A stretch of DNA of 64,000 bases from Parapedobacter defluvii. GTDB lineage: Bacteria; Bacteroidota; Bacteroidia; Sphingobacteriales; Sphingobacteriaceae. Positions 18,629-27,615 of this stretch are shown here, one piece after another (positions within the stretch are counted from its first letter, which is position 1; the number at the start of each line of letters is the position of its first letter). The notes under the pieces are model-generated. The model did no database searches. It saw nothing but the letters and a program-made list of their open reading frames with translations, and was not told the DNA's origin. The position numbers and the translations under genes were made by a program. The stretch is taken from contig NZ_BMIK01000015.1 in the NCBI RefSeq assembly GCF_014642075.1, positions 50,460 through 114,459 of the forward strand. Direction: 5' to 3'.

Positions 18629-18636
18629 CAAATATA
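18629..18636 (-). promoter_or_regulatory. -7 element upstream of the LytS-type kinase
   Basis: On the minus strand it reads TATATTTG, an exact TAnnTTTG match, ending 6 bp before the ATG at 18623. Transcription would start at or next to the start codon, implying a leaderless message. The -33 box is weak. Confidence 0.4.
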
Positions 18637-18847
18637 AGCGTAGCGAATGAATATAAGCGATGCAGATAGACGAACTCCTTGCTCCTATCGGCCAATGCCT
18701 TCGTATGGCAGATGAATCGGCAAATCCGGTTGGTCTACAAAATCTGCCGATTGGTCTAAAAGTTTTTCATCAAAAGTAGGGAATAAGTTTCTTTGTATTG
18801 TGCATTCGGAACCGGTGCGATCGGAGAACTACAAAAACAATAAGAAA

Positions 18848-19027
18848 ATGAAAAAGTTTGTCGGTAATCTTTCACCCTTTTTGTTACTGGTTATCCCATT
18901 CTTCGTGATCTTGCTATGGGTGGCTGGCCAGGCGGGAAAAGAAGTTATTCAAGAACGCATACAGTTGAATGCTTCGTTTATCTCCCTGCCCGATACGGGT
19001 ATTTTTAAGGTAATGTTGTGGAGATAG
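18848..19027 (+). CDS. Small single-pass membrane protein, unknown
   Basis: 59 residues from ATG 18848 (preceded by an A-rich stretch, the usual Bacteroidota ribosome site). One clear membrane helix (about 9-25, PFLLLVIPFFVILLWVA), then a short polar tail with QERIQLNASF. I do not recognise it. It lies between the divergent LytS/LytTR pair and the BtuF-like gene. A longer frame from 18800 adds only polar residues without a good start. Confidence 0.5.
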   Translation: MKKFVGNLSPFLLLVIPFFVILLWVAGQAGKEVIQERIQLNASFISLPDTGIFKVMLWR

Positions 19028-19041
19028 TGGGGTAACTTGAT

Positions 19042-19049
19042 TACCTTTG
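19042..19049 (+). promoter_or_regulatory. -7 element of the BtuF-like gene
   Basis: TACCTTTG, an exact -7 consensus, ends 5 bp before the ATG at 19055, so the transcript probably begins at the start codon. A TTG at 19016-19018 may be a loosely spaced -33 box. Confidence 0.45.
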
Positions 19050-19054
19050 CCTGC

Positions 19055-19690
19055 ATGCAGCGCCCACTTCTATCTTTACACAGCATACTGGAAGCATTGA
19101 GCCTCGATGCAGCATGTTTATCGCTGCTCGAACAAACCCCCGAATATCAATATTTTATACATTCGGACACACCTGAAGCAATTTATGGGGCTATCCGCAC
19201 CATCGGCGGCATCCTTAATGCACAACCGCAGGCCGATCAACTGGTAGAAGATCTTGAAGAACGTATCAATATCATTTCCCACAAGCTGAAGTTTATTGCG
19301 GAGGAAAACAAACCAAAAGTAGCATTTTTCCAAGATGTTTTTCCATTAACCGCTGCGGAAAATGGGTATCTCGCTAACCTGATCCGGATAGCGGGGGGGA
19401 TCTATCAAACCAGGATGATACCTCATGAATCGAGTTCCGATGTCCTGATTATCTTTAACGAAAAACCGATATCCCAATTACTGACCGAGTTACCCCAAGT
19501 ACTTTCTACGTGGTCACAAATTCCAGCGGTTGCCAACAACCAGATATACATCGTTCATCATCCTGGCTACCTACGCCAACCTAGCGCACTTATTGCCGAT
19601 GAAGCCGAAATCCTCGCCGAAATTTTCTATCCGAAATATTTTGTTTTTGGCCGCGATGAGGATGTTTGGATGAAGTTTGAATGGCAGTAA
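19055..19690 (+). CDS. BtuF-like helical-backbone substrate-binding protein without signal peptide
   Basis: 211 residues from ATG 19055. The pattern of a long central helix (ILNAQPQADQLVEDLEERINIISHKL region) between two lobes, with KPKVAFFQDVFP and LTELPQVLSTWSQIPAVANNQIYIVHHPGYLRQP, matches BtuF/FhuD-type binding proteins for cobalamin or siderophores. It has no signal peptide or lipobox, so it is either cytoplasmic or a shortened relative. No transporter genes are adjacent. Its end is 1 bp from the convergent thrC end. Confidence 0.6.
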   Translation: MQRPLLSLHSILEALSLDAACLSLLEQTPEYQYFIHSDTPEAIYGAIRTIGGILNAQPQADQLVEDLEERINIISHKLKFIAEENKPKVAFFQDVFPLTAAENGYLANLIRIAGGIYQTRMIPHESSSDVLIIFNEKPISQLLTELPQVLSTWSQIPAVANNQIYIVHHPGYLRQPSALIADEAEILAEIFYPKYFVFGRDEDVWMKFEWQ

Positions 19691-19691
19691 A

Positions 19692-20999
19692 TCATCTTGC
19701 CCCTAACAAGTAATTTTTGAACCTTTCATAGTCCATATCCAGTCCAATCGCTTCTTTAGCACGACGTTGCAGCACATTTACCTGCGCAGGAACAGTAATT
19801 TGTGCAGCAATTTCAGGAGGGAATACTTCCGGAAATTTACAGGGATGTGCCGTAGACAAGAATACCGTTGCGAAATTGCCTTTGTGCTGCCTACGATATG
19901 TTTCGGCAGCGAGCCAAGCAATTGCCGTATGTGGACATGCAATGTAGCTATACCGATCATACAACGTACGTATGGCTTCCCGGGTATCTGCATCCGTAAA
20001 CGTAAAGGAAGAAACGGTTTGCTTCAATGCGGCTAAATCGTTTCCGAACAGGTCCATAATACGCACCCAGTTGCTCGGGTTGCCCACATCCATGGCATTG
20101 GCCAATGTCTGCACAGAAGGACGGGGTTCATACAGCCCACTTTCGAGGAACCGCGGAACGGTGTCATTGGCATTGGTAGCCGCCACAAAATGCTGTACCG
20201 GCAATCCCATTTTGAAAGCCAACAACCCGGCCCCGATATTACCGAAGTTACCACTCGGAACGGAAAACACGACGTCTTTAATGCCCTGCGCCAACAGTTG
20301 GGCATATGCATGAAAATAATAGAATGTTTGTGGAATAAGCCGGGCGATATTGATGGAATTGGCGGAGGTAAGACGAAACACTGATTGCAATTCGCGGTCA
20401 TTAAATGCCTCTTTTACTAAAGCCTGGCAATCGTCAAATGTTCCGTCTATTTCAATGGCTCGGATGTTTTGTCCGTTGGTGGTCAGCTGTAATTCCTGTA
20501 TCGGACTCACTTTGCCCTTTGGGTATAAAATGGTTACCCGAGTACCGGGTACCCCCAAAAATCCAAGTGCTACTGCTCCGCCCGTATCGCCTGAAGTGGC
20601 AACCAATACATCCAACACCTGACTGCCTTCGGCGGAAAAGTGAGCCATCACCCTGCTCATAAAACGGGCTCCAAAGTCCTTGAATGCCAGTGATGGTCCG
20701 TGAAATAATTCCAGTACGGCCAATCCACTATCCAATGGACGTACCGGCGCATCAAAGTCAATAGCTTCATACACGATACGGTGCAAATCAGCTTCGGGAA
20801 TATCTTCGCCGATCAGTGCTTTTGCCACGGTATATGCGATTTCCTGCAAAGAATACCGATGAAGATTCTGAATAAAGTAGGCATCTAATACCGGAATGGT
20901 TTCAGGCATATATAAACCCCGATCGGCGGGCAAACTATTGAAAACAGCCTCCTGAAAAGGGACGCGTAAATCTTTGTTATTTGTACTGTAGAAAAGCAT
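19692..20999 (-). CDS. thrC: Threonine synthase
   Basis: 435 residues, PLP-dependent fold type II. It converts O-phosphohomoserine to threonine. The N-terminal MLFYSTNNKDLRVPFQEAVFN and the lysine segment HGPSLAFKDFGARF (Schiff-base Lys at about residue 107), with ATSGDTGGA and SGNFGNIGAG as phosphate and PLP loops, are characteristic. Last gene of thrA-thrB-thrC, 8 bp after thrB. Confidence 0.97.
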   Translation of the reverse strand: MLFYSTNNKDLRVPFQEAVFNSLPADRGLYMPETIPVLDAYFIQNLHRYSLQEIAYTVAKALIGEDIPEADLHRIVYEAIDFDAPVRPLDSGLAVLELFHGPSLAFKDFGARFMSRVMAHFSAEGSQVLDVLVATSGDTGGAVALGFLGVPGTRVTILYPKGKVSPIQELQLTTNGQNIRAIEIDGTFDDCQALVKEAFNDRELQSVFRLTSANSINIARLIPQTFYYFHAYAQLLAQGIKDVVFSVPSGNFGNIGAGLLAFKMGLPVQHFVAATNANDTVPRFLESGLYEPRPSVQTLANAMDVGNPSNWVRIMDLFGNDLAALKQTVSSFTFTDADTREAIRTLYDRYSYIACPHTAIAWLAAETYRRQHKGNFATVFLSTAHPCKFPEVFPPEIAAQITVPAQVNVLQRRAKEAIGLDMDYERFKNYLLGAR

Positions 21000-21007
21000 G
21001 TTACTTT

Positions 21008-21994
21008 TTAATTTCTTATTTCTTTGGGTCCTTCGGTGTTAATTCCAGAAACGTATCCGTTGCTTTCTATACCTCGTTCATCCAAATGCGCCTGGATCAA
21101 ACGCGTAATTGCAGCAGCTTTATCCCGGCTTTGGGTAAAAGCAAATACCGAGGGGCCTGATCCTGAAATACCAAAACTCAGCGCTCCGGATTCCATCGCC
21201 AATCGTCGCATTTCGTAAAATTCGGGAATCAGAATAGCCCGGGTGGGCTCGATAAGCACATCGTGCATGCTGCGCCCTATCAGTTCGTAATCGGCAGTAA
21301 AAAGACCTGCTACCAATCCGGCAATATTACCCCATTGTGTGACGGCATCCTTAAGTGCTATTTTTGTACGGATCATCTGCCGCGCATCGCGTGTCGGTAC
21401 ATCTACATGCGGGAATACTACCGATGCATACAAAGCGGGTGGCGCGGGAAGTGCGACTACATCCAACGGATCATACCCGCGGATTAATGTAACTCCTCCC
21501 AATAATGCAGGAGCAACATTGTCCGCATGACCATGTCCACACGCCAGTGCTTCCCCCTGCACGGCAAAGGGCAATAACTCCCTCTTGGAAAGGGGACTGC
21601 CCAACAGTGTGTTAACCGCAAACAATCCTGCTACAGTGCTGGCCGCGCTTGACCCCAAGCCACTACCAATAGGCATATGCTTGTGTAATTCGATTTCCAG
21701 CCCAATGTCAGTTTTGCCGATATGCTGAAGAAAATTCAGCACACAGGCGCTAACCGTGTTTTTTTCCGCTTCCCGGGGTAATCTTCCCCCGTCACCCGTA
21801 ATGTTCACCAACCGAACCCCCGGTTGATCAACCCGGCGCATGTATACTTCATCTCCGGGCTCATCTATGGCAAATCCCAATACATCAAATCCACAAACCA
21901 TATTCGCTACCGTAGCCGGCGCAAATACATGGACGCTGTTCCTTTCTGCGGAACTCACTTCAGTCTTTTCTGTTGTTTTGTCTATTGTCGACAT
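21008..21994 (-). CDS. thrB: Homoserine kinase
   Basis: 328 residues, GHMP kinase family. The ATP-binding loop PIGSGLGSSAASTVAG is at about 106-121 and the C-terminal GISGSGPSVFA motif at about 275-285. It phosphorylates homoserine for ThrC. The start follows 26 bp after thrA on the same strand, so it belongs to the attenuated thr operon. About 20 N-terminal residues are polar and non-conserved; a start at a later codon cannot be ruled out. Confidence 0.95.
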   Translation of the reverse strand: MSTIDKTTEKTEVSSAERNSVHVFAPATVANMVCGFDVLGFAIDEPGDEVYMRRVDQPGVRLVNITGDGGRLPREAEKNTVSACVLNFLQHIGKTDIGLEIELHKHMPIGSGLGSSAASTVAGLFAVNTLLGSPLSKRELLPFAVQGEALACGHGHADNVAPALLGGVTLIRGYDPLDVVALPAPPALYASVVFPHVDVPTRDARQMIRTKIALKDAVTQWGNIAGLVAGLFTADYELIGRSMHDVLIEPTRAILIPEFYEMRRLAMESGALSFGISGSGPSVFAFTQSRDKAAAITRLIQAHLDERGIESNGYVSGINTEGPKEIRN

Positions 21995-22020
21995 GACTAT
22001 CTCCGTCTGTTATAACTTCA

Positions 22021-24468
22021 CTAGGCTCCTACATTCACTAAATCAGCAAAAACACCGGCTGCTGTCACCTCTGCTCCTGCTCCCGGCCCTTTGACGACCA
22101 AGGGCCGTTCCTTGTAACGCTCGGTTGTAAAGGAAATGATATTGTCGCTGCCCGAAAGGGCAAAAAACGGATGAGCATGATCAACCATCTCCAACGCGAT
22201 GGACACCTGACCATTTTCCAGTTTACCAATATAACGGAGTACTTTATTGCCTTGCGCCGCTTCCGATTTCAAATCATTGAAATAATCGTCCGCGGCCTTC
22301 AGTTCCCGGTAGAATTCATCCACGGAAGCCGCCTGGATACAAGCATCCGGCAATATACTACCTAGTTGGACATCCTCCGGCTCAAGTGAATAGCCAGCAT
22401 CTCTTGCCAGGATGAGCATCTTTCGCATAAAATCTGTGCCTTTCAGGTCATCTCGGGGATCGGGTTCAGTATAGCCCAGTTCCTGGGCATTTTTAACGAC
22501 ATCGTGAAAGGACACATCCCCATTAAAATTATTGAAAATATAAGAAATTGTACCTGAAAGAATGGCCTCGATACGGATGATGCGGTCGCCACTCAACATC
22601 AAATCCCTGAGCACGCGCACAATGGGCAAACCTGCCCCTACATTCGTTTCGTAAAAGAAATCTACTCCATGCCGTCTGGCGGTATCTTTAAGTAATCTGT
22701 ATTGGCTGTAACGCCCCGAATTGGCTATTTTATTACAGGTAACGATAGAAATATTGGACCGGAATATTTCTTCATAATGCATGATGGGATACTCACTGGC
22801 TGTGTTGTCGATAAACACACAGTTCGGAAGGTTCATCGCTCTCATCCGGTCCACAAATCCGTCTAAGTCAGCCTGCTCACCGTCTTGCTGTAAGTGTTCT
22901 TTCCAGCTTCCCAAGTCGATACCCTCGCTGTTAAACAACATCTTGCGTGAATTGCTGATGCCGACTACTTTTATCTCTATATCGTTATGGTCCAAAAGAA
23001 ATCCATATTGGTCTTGTATCTGCCTGAACAAGGTCGAACCAATATTTCCAGTACCTACATTGAAAACATGCAGGGTCTTGTTCAGTTGGGCAAAAAACGC
23101 ATCGTGCACAGCATTCAGCGCTTTGGATAAATCTGGCTTTGCAATGATGACGGAGATATTGTATTCCGACGAGCCCTGTGCAATTGCTCGTACGTTGATA
23201 CCGTTTCTACCCAAGGCATGAAACAATCGGCCCGATATACCGGGGGTTTTCTTCATGTTTTCCCCTACGATGGCCATTACAGATAAATGATTCTCAATTT
23301 CGGGTTCCAATAATTTGTTGGCCTGTAACTCCAATTCGAATTCGTTTTCTATCAGTCTTTTTGCACGCACAGCATCTGCGGGATGCACAGCAAAGGTGAT
23401 GCTGTGCTCTGAAGAGGATTGGGTGATTAAGACTACATTGATTTGTTCTCTCGCCAATAAGGTAAACAGCCGCCCGCTGAAACCTGCCTTACCGACCATA
23501 CCGCTTCCACTCAGATTGATCACACTGATATCGGAAATAGAGGAAATTCCCTTGATAGGCAACGTTGTTTTGCCGCCATCGTGTTGGATAATCGTACCCG
23601 CAAAAGCGGGATTGAATGTATTGCGGATTACAATGGGAATTTTCTTAAGAAACGCGGGTATCATGGTGGGCGGATAAATGACCTTTGCACCGAAATAGGA
23701 CAGTTCCATCGCTTCAGTGTACGAAAGTACCGGCAATGAAAATGCCTTTCTGACGATACGCGGATCGGCCGTAAGCATGCCATCCACATCGGTCCATATC
23801 TCGATGGCTTCCGCCCCCATGGCAGCTCCAATAATGGCAGCGGTATAATCACTCCCCCCTCTTCCCAAGGTGGTGATTCTACCTTGCTCGTTTGCAGCAA
23901 TGAATCCGGTAACAAACAATAACTTACCTGGATTTGATGCCATAAATGCCTGTATCAATTGCTCTGACAGGGGTTGGTTGACATGTGCGCTTCCAAAATG
24001 GCTATCGGTCCGGATGAATTGAATTGCATCTACGAACAGCGCTTGGGGGAAATGTTGTTCGGCGATTTTGCTAACCAAAAATGCCGAACAGCGCTCGCCA
24101 TAACTCAGTATTAAATCTTTACTCTGCAGGCTCAACTCGCGCAGGTTAAAAATACCCTGCAACAGGTCTTCCAATTCATTGAGATAGATTTTCAACCGGG
24201 TGAATACCGGATTTTGGTATTTCACCGCAAGCAACTGTTTCACCACAGAAAAGTGACGGGCTTCCATTTCCTGCAACCCCTCGGTGAAATTCTTGCCCTC
24301 GGCGGCATCCGATGCGAGTTGTGTAAGTAAATTAGTGACTCCTCCCATGGCGGAAAGGACAACCACCGGATTTTCCCCGTATTCATGGGACTTCTGAACG
24401 ATTTCGAGTACCGACCGAATACTATCGACAGACCCTATGGATGTACCACCAAATTTTAGTATCCTCAT
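22021..24468 (-). CDS. thrA: Bifunctional aspartokinase / homoserine dehydrogenase
   Basis: 815 residues: aspartokinase (1-~290, starting RILKFGGTSIGSVD, catalytic Lys in KFGGTS), two ACT regulatory domains (about 310-460), then homoserine dehydrogenase (about 465-815, Rossmann start LHVFNVGTGNIGSTL and the motif FFYETNVGAGLPIV). It does the first and third steps from aspartate to threonine and, by family precedent, is feedback-inhibited by threonine. The gene follows a leader with all parts of a transcription attenuator (24493-24620). Confidence 0.97.
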   Translation of the reverse strand: MRILKFGGTSIGSVDSIRSVLEIVQKSHEYGENPVVVLSAMGGVTNLLTQLASDAAEGKNFTEGLQEMEARHFSVVKQLLAVKYQNPVFTRLKIYLNELEDLLQGIFNLRELSLQSKDLILSYGERCSAFLVSKIAEQHFPQALFVDAIQFIRTDSHFGSAHVNQPLSEQLIQAFMASNPGKLLFVTGFIAANEQGRITTLGRGGSDYTAAIIGAAMGAEAIEIWTDVDGMLTADPRIVRKAFSLPVLSYTEAMELSYFGAKVIYPPTMIPAFLKKIPIVIRNTFNPAFAGTIIQHDGGKTTLPIKGISSISDISVINLSGSGMVGKAGFSGRLFTLLAREQINVVLITQSSSEHSITFAVHPADAVRAKRLIENEFELELQANKLLEPEIENHLSVMAIVGENMKKTPGISGRLFHALGRNGINVRAIAQGSSEYNISVIIAKPDLSKALNAVHDAFFAQLNKTLHVFNVGTGNIGSTLFRQIQDQYGFLLDHNDIEIKVVGISNSRKMLFNSEGIDLGSWKEHLQQDGEQADLDGFVDRMRAMNLPNCVFIDNTASEYPIMHYEEIFRSNISIVTCNKIANSGRYSQYRLLKDTARRHGVDFFYETNVGAGLPIVRVLRDLMLSGDRIIRIEAILSGTISYIFNNFNGDVSFHDVVKNAQELGYTEPDPRDDLKGTDFMRKMLILARDAGYSLEPEDVQLGSILPDACIQAASVDEFYRELKAADDYFNDLKSEAAQGNKVLRYIGKLENGQVSIALEMVDHAHPFFALSGSDNIISFTTERYKERPLVVKGPGAGAEVTAAGVFADLVNVGA

Positions 24469-24492
24469 TTTTTCGTGACTGGATTGAAACTA

Positions 24493-24525
24493 AAAGCGCC
24501 TTCCTGTTTTCGAGGAAGGCGCTTT
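24493..24525 (-). terminator. Attenuator terminator of the thr operon
   Basis: On the minus strand two 12-base arms (24525-24514 and 24504-24493, core GCGCCTTCC/GGAAGGCGC) pair perfectly around a 9-base loop and are followed by TTTTAGTTT, 25 bp upstream of the thrA ATG. Because it lies between leader peptide and thrA it must be conditional. It shares its 5' arm with a 7-bp alternative pairing (24512-24518 with 24561-24567). Confidence 0.8.
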
Positions 24526-24567
24526 ATGATTTTTATCGTTTACGATTACAACATAAATTACTTCCTC
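24512..24567 (-). promoter_or_regulatory. Antiterminator pairing of the thr attenuator
   Basis: On the transcript, GAGGAAG (24567-24561, the last codons of the leader peptide) is fully complementary to CTTCCTC (24518-24512) in the 5' arm of the terminator. If a ribosome stalls on the earlier Thr/Ile codons, this pairing can form and block the terminator; if it runs to the stop codon it covers GAGGAAG and the terminator forms. The mechanism is inferred; the complementarity is directly visible. Confidence 0.65.
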
Positions 24568-24620
24568 CGTGTGTTAACCCCGGCGGTAATCGTTGTTGTA
24601 ATTGTCGTGTATTTTTTCAT
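24558..24620 (-). CDS. thrL: thr operon leader peptide
   Basis: A 20-codon frame from ATG 24620 to TAA 24558, too short for most gene finders. Its residues 5-12 read TTITTTIT: eight consecutive threonine or isoleucine codons, with a seventh Thr at residue 17. This is the composition of the enterobacterial ThrL peptide, whose translation senses charged tRNA-Thr and tRNA-Ile. It is followed by a terminator hairpin and an alternative antiterminator before thrA. The coding evidence is composition and position; expression is not proven. Confidence 0.8.
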   Translation of the reverse strand: MKKYTTITTTITAGVNTRRK

Positions 24621-24722
24621 CAATATAAAGTCCTTTTTCGCGGTGGCGAAACTTGCACTTGTTATTTCACCATCCCTTCATTGGAAGTCCATGCAGGTTT
24701 CACTCGTTTAAGATTTCCGCGA

Positions 24723-24753
24723 CAAAGGAAAGTCTTTATTCTGAATTTAGCAA
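24723..24753 (-). promoter_or_regulatory. Candidate thr operon promoter
   Basis: On the minus strand TTG (24753-24751) and TTCCTTTG (24730-24723, one mismatch to TAnnTTTG) are spaced by 20 bp. Transcription would start near 24717, giving about 97 bases before the leader peptide. Confidence 0.4.
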
Positions 24754-24828
24754 GAGAAAAGTCATTTTTATATGATTTCGATATTTTTTCTATATTTTAA
24801 AACAATTTGAATTTTCATATTTTTTTTC

Positions 24829-24859
24829 TTGCACCGATAAGTTTTTTAACATAGCTTTG
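24829..24859 (+). promoter_or_regulatory. Promoter of the NlpC/P60 peptidase gene
   Basis: TTG (24829-24831) and TAGCTTTG (24852-24859, exact TAnnTTTG) are 20 bp apart, ideal for the Bacteroidota housekeeping sigma factor. The predicted leader is about 67 bases. Confidence 0.6.
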
Positions 24860-24932
24860 CGAACCAACGGGTAATTATATTAAATACTGATAAAACAATC
24901 AACGTCTGCTTGTTGAACTAAACGGTAGCTTA

Positions 24933-25508
24933 ATGAAAAAAAAGACATTCGTAGCTATGTTATTTGCTTGTGTATTTACCTTATCACAAGCACAAACACC
25001 AGCCAAAGAATCAGCCATTAGCCCTTCTGATCCGGATAACTTAGCCAGAGACTATTTCTCCCAAATAATGGGTGTAGCTGTTTCGGCCACTTCCAATACA
25101 AAATTATACCAATTTATCTACGAATGGATAGGAACCCCATACCGATTGGGTGGTAAGACTAAAAAGGGGGTTGATTGTTCAAGGTTTGCCTATGAACTTT
25201 ATGAAAATGTCTTCAACACGACATTAGGGCAAAACAGTCGCAACATTTATACCCAAGTAGATCCCATAAAGAAAGATCAATTGAGACCGGGTGATTTAGT
25301 ATTTTTCAAAATCAGAAGCCGTAATATAACGCACGTGGGTGTTTACATAGGTGACGATAAATTTGCACACGCATCTTCTAGTCGCGGCGTAATGATCAGT
25401 GACCTGAATGAGGCCTATTGGAAGCGTTATTATTACAATGGCGGACGAATGCTTACTGCAGCAGCGGAAACAGAAGGGGAAAGCAACAACCAACCGTCTG
25501 TAAACTGA
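24933..25508 (+). CDS. NlpC/P60 (C40) cell-wall endopeptidase
   Basis: 191 residues with a signal peptide (1-~20) and one NlpC/P60 domain (about 58-170). Catalytic Cys82 is in GVDCSRF, His134 in NITHVGVYIG and a third polar residue, probably His146, in KFAHASS. These enzymes cut peptide stems of peptidoglycan in the periplasm. The domain is preceded by a short linker only, so it lacks SH3 or LysM targeting. A terminator follows at 25543. Confidence 0.92.
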   Translation: MKKKTFVAMLFACVFTLSQAQTPAKESAISPSDPDNLARDYFSQIMGVAVSATSNTKLYQFIYEWIGTPYRLGGKTKKGVDCSRFAYELYENVFNTTLGQNSRNIYTQVDPIKKDQLRPGDLVFFKIRSRNITHVGVYIGDDKFAHASSSRGVMISDLNEAYWKRYYYNGGRMLTAAAETEGESNNQPSVN

Positions 25509-25542
25509 CCCAACGACATTTATTATTCCGTAACGAATCAAT

Positions 25543-25572
25543 ATCCGCACCAAATAACGTGCGGATTTTTTT
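25543..25572 (+). terminator. Terminator after the NlpC/P60 gene
   Basis: ATCCGCAC (25543-25550) and GTGCGGAT (25559-25566) form an 8-bp stem with an 8-base loop, followed by seven T. Confidence 0.85.
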
Positions 25573-25645
25573 ATATTCACATCAGTCGTTACACTTGAAT
25601 GTGCAGATAATTCCTATTTTTACCCGACCATTCATTGAAAGTCAT

Positions 25646-26158
25646 ATGTCTACAAAAAAAGTTTTAATTCTTAACCAGGAGCAGATACAAAAAAAGACAA
25701 CTCGTATTGCATATCAATTACTTGAAGACAATTTCGAAGAAGAGTCTATCGTATTGGTAGGAATTGCAGATCGTGGTTACGTATTCGCGCAGCGATTGAA
25801 GACAGCGATTGAAAAGATCTCATCCCTTGAAGTTACGCTAATTAAAGTAATGTTAGACAAGACAAGCAGCACGTTGAATGCCCGGACAGATACCCCAATA
25901 GACCAAGCCAAAGATAAGGTTGTCATTTTGGTAGACGATGTGTTGAATAGCGGCCGGACGCTGGCGTATGGCATGGGAGCTTTCTTCAATGTACCCCTTA
26001 AAAAAATGCGTACGGCAGTACTGATAGACCGGAGTCACCACAAGTTTCCCATCTTCAGCGATTTCTCTGGCCTGAAACTTTCCACCATTCTTAAAGAACA
26101 TGTAACGGTAAATCTTCACGAGTGTGACGGTGGAGAAGATGCAGCCTGGCTCTTATAG
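25646..26158 (+). CDS. PyrR/Hpt-like phosphoribosyltransferase
   Basis: 170 residues from ATG 25646; the open frame reaches back to 25418 but overlaps the preceding gene and terminator, so the internal ATG is right. The PRPP-binding motif VVILVDDVLNSGRT is at 92-105, with LVGIADRGYVFAQRL as the first loop and the TxxxR segment KTSSTLNAR. This layout fits PyrR-type uracil phosphoribosyltransferases or regulators of pyrimidine genes. No pyr gene is adjacent, so the specific substrate is not settled. It converges on the lytic transglycosylase gene. Confidence 0.85.
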   Translation: MSTKKVLILNQEQIQKKTTRIAYQLLEDNFEEESIVLVGIADRGYVFAQRLKTAIEKISSLEVTLIKVMLDKTSSTLNARTDTPIDQAKDKVVILVDDVLNSGRTLAYGMGAFFNVPLKKMRTAVLIDRSHHKFPIFSDFSGLKLSTILKEHVTVNLHECDGGEDAAWLL

Positions 26159-26166
26159 ATAGGCGA

Positions 26167-27615
26167 TCAATTGACATTGATCTTCAATGTCATTCCTGGC
26201 TTGATTTGATTGCCTTTCAATCCGTTCAGCGCTTTAATTTCCGACACACTCGCCGTACGATGCTGTTTGGCTATACCAGATAATGTATCTCCCTTTTTTA
26301 CCCGATATGTGATGTACGAAGGTGAAGAAGCTTGCTTACTATATTTATCCGTGGAAGACTTCCCCTTTTCCGAATGAACACGTAGTCGCTGTCCGGGAAC
26401 AATGACATTTCGCTTTATATCATTCCACGCACGCAGATCCTGTACGGTAACACGGTATCGCTGCGCTATGCCACCTAGCGTTTCGCCCTTACGAACACGA
26501 TGAGTGATTACCTGATCTCCCGGAACATTCGCACCTTGCGATGCATTGAGTACTTTTGGACTTTCTACTGTACTATTCAGGGCCGCATATAAGGCTGAAT
26601 AAGCTTCAGGAGGCACTTGGGGCAATATGAGTCTTTTCGGGGATTCAGGACTGCCATTTACTACCGCCCTTTTATAAGCAGGATTCAACGATTTGATGAT
26701 ACCTTCATCCACATTAAGGGCCTGAGCCACACCACTGAAAGGTACAAACTTCTGTACCCATACAGTTTCCGTAGTGCCTATTGCATTTTCAGACATCATA
26801 GGCACTATACCATGTTCTTCATGATATCCCAACATATACGTCATGGCGATAAATGCCGGAACATAATTACGCGTCTCTCCGGGTAAATAGGGACTGATAG
26901 CCCAATAATCAGGCTCACTAAGTCCAGATCGCTGAATGGCTCGCAAGACATTTCCCTTACCACAGTTGTAAGATGCGATGGCCAGCAACCAGTCTCCAAA
27001 TTCATTATAAGCATCCAGTAAATAAGCAGCGGCAGCGTAGCTAGCCGCTATGGGGTCTTTCCGCTCATCAATATAGTTGTCCATTGTCAGATTATACATC
27101 CGGGCAGTGGTAAACATAAACTGCCATAAACCAGTGGCCCCTACCCGGGATATCGCATGGGGATTTAGCGCAGACTCCACAATTGACAAGTATTTAATTT
27201 CATCAGGCACTCCCATTTCTTCGAAAACACGTTCGTAGATGGGAAAATAATATTTCCCCAGCCCCATCATGTTCGAAAGGTATCTTTTATAGCGATCTGT
27301 GCTATATACGTCGATATACGATTGTACCTGAGCATTGTAAGTAAGCGGCACGATCTTTTGTAAATAGGCCAATCGCCCTTCCACGGTAGCCGGCACAAAT
27401 TCAAAAATCTCCGACATATCACGCTGCTCATCGAGATCAACAAAATTTATATGATCTGCAATCAAATCAAGCTGCGTACTGATGTAATTGGCGGTACTGT
27501 TTTTAGCAGAGGTATCTGCAGACAGCGAATCGAGAGGGAAAGTAGTTTTCGAAAATGCCAGGTGTGCACAGAGCACACTACTTACGGCCACTGCCGAAAT
27601 TCCTTTTAACTTCAT
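26167..27615 (-). CDS. MltD-like membrane-bound lytic transglycosylase with two LysM domains
   Basis: 482 residues: signal peptide (1-~22), a lytic transglycosylase SLT domain (about 128-250) with catalytic Glu147 in LSIVESALNPHAIS and the motifs GATGLWQFM and AIASYNCGKGN, then two LysM peptidoglycan-binding repeats (about 370-413 HRVRKGETLGGIAQRY and 437-480 YRVKKGDTLSGIAKQH). It cleaves glycan strands, releasing 1,6-anhydromuropeptides. No lipobox is seen. Spacing to TatA (226 bp) suggests its own promoter. Confidence 0.93.
   Translation of the reverse strand: MKLKGISAVAVSSVLCAHLAFSKTTFPLDSLSADTSAKNSTANYISTQLDLIADHINFVDLDEQRDMSEIFEFVPATVEGRLAYLQKIVPLTYNAQVQSYIDVYSTDRYKRYLSNMMGLGKYYFPIYERVFEEMGVPDEIKYLSIVESALNPHAISRVGATGLWQFMFTTARMYNLTMDNYIDERKDPIAASYAAAAYLLDAYNEFGDWLLAIASYNCGKGNVLRAIQRSGLSEPDYWAISPYLPGETRNYVPAFIAMTYMLGYHEEHGIVPMMSENAIGTTETVWVQKFVPFSGVAQALNVDEGIIKSLNPAYKRAVVNGSPESPKRLILPQVPPEAYSALYAALNSTVESPKVLNASQGANVPGDQVITHRVRKGETLGGIAQRYRVTVQDLRAWNDIKRNVIVPGQRLRVHSEKGKSSTDKYSKQASSPSYITYRVKKGDTLSGIAKQHRTASVSEIKALNGLKGNQIKPGMTLKINVN

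Noticed and set aside
24441..24800. Plus-strand frames covering the thr leader
   Set aside because: They run through the terminator hairpin and opposite the leader peptide; no coding signature.
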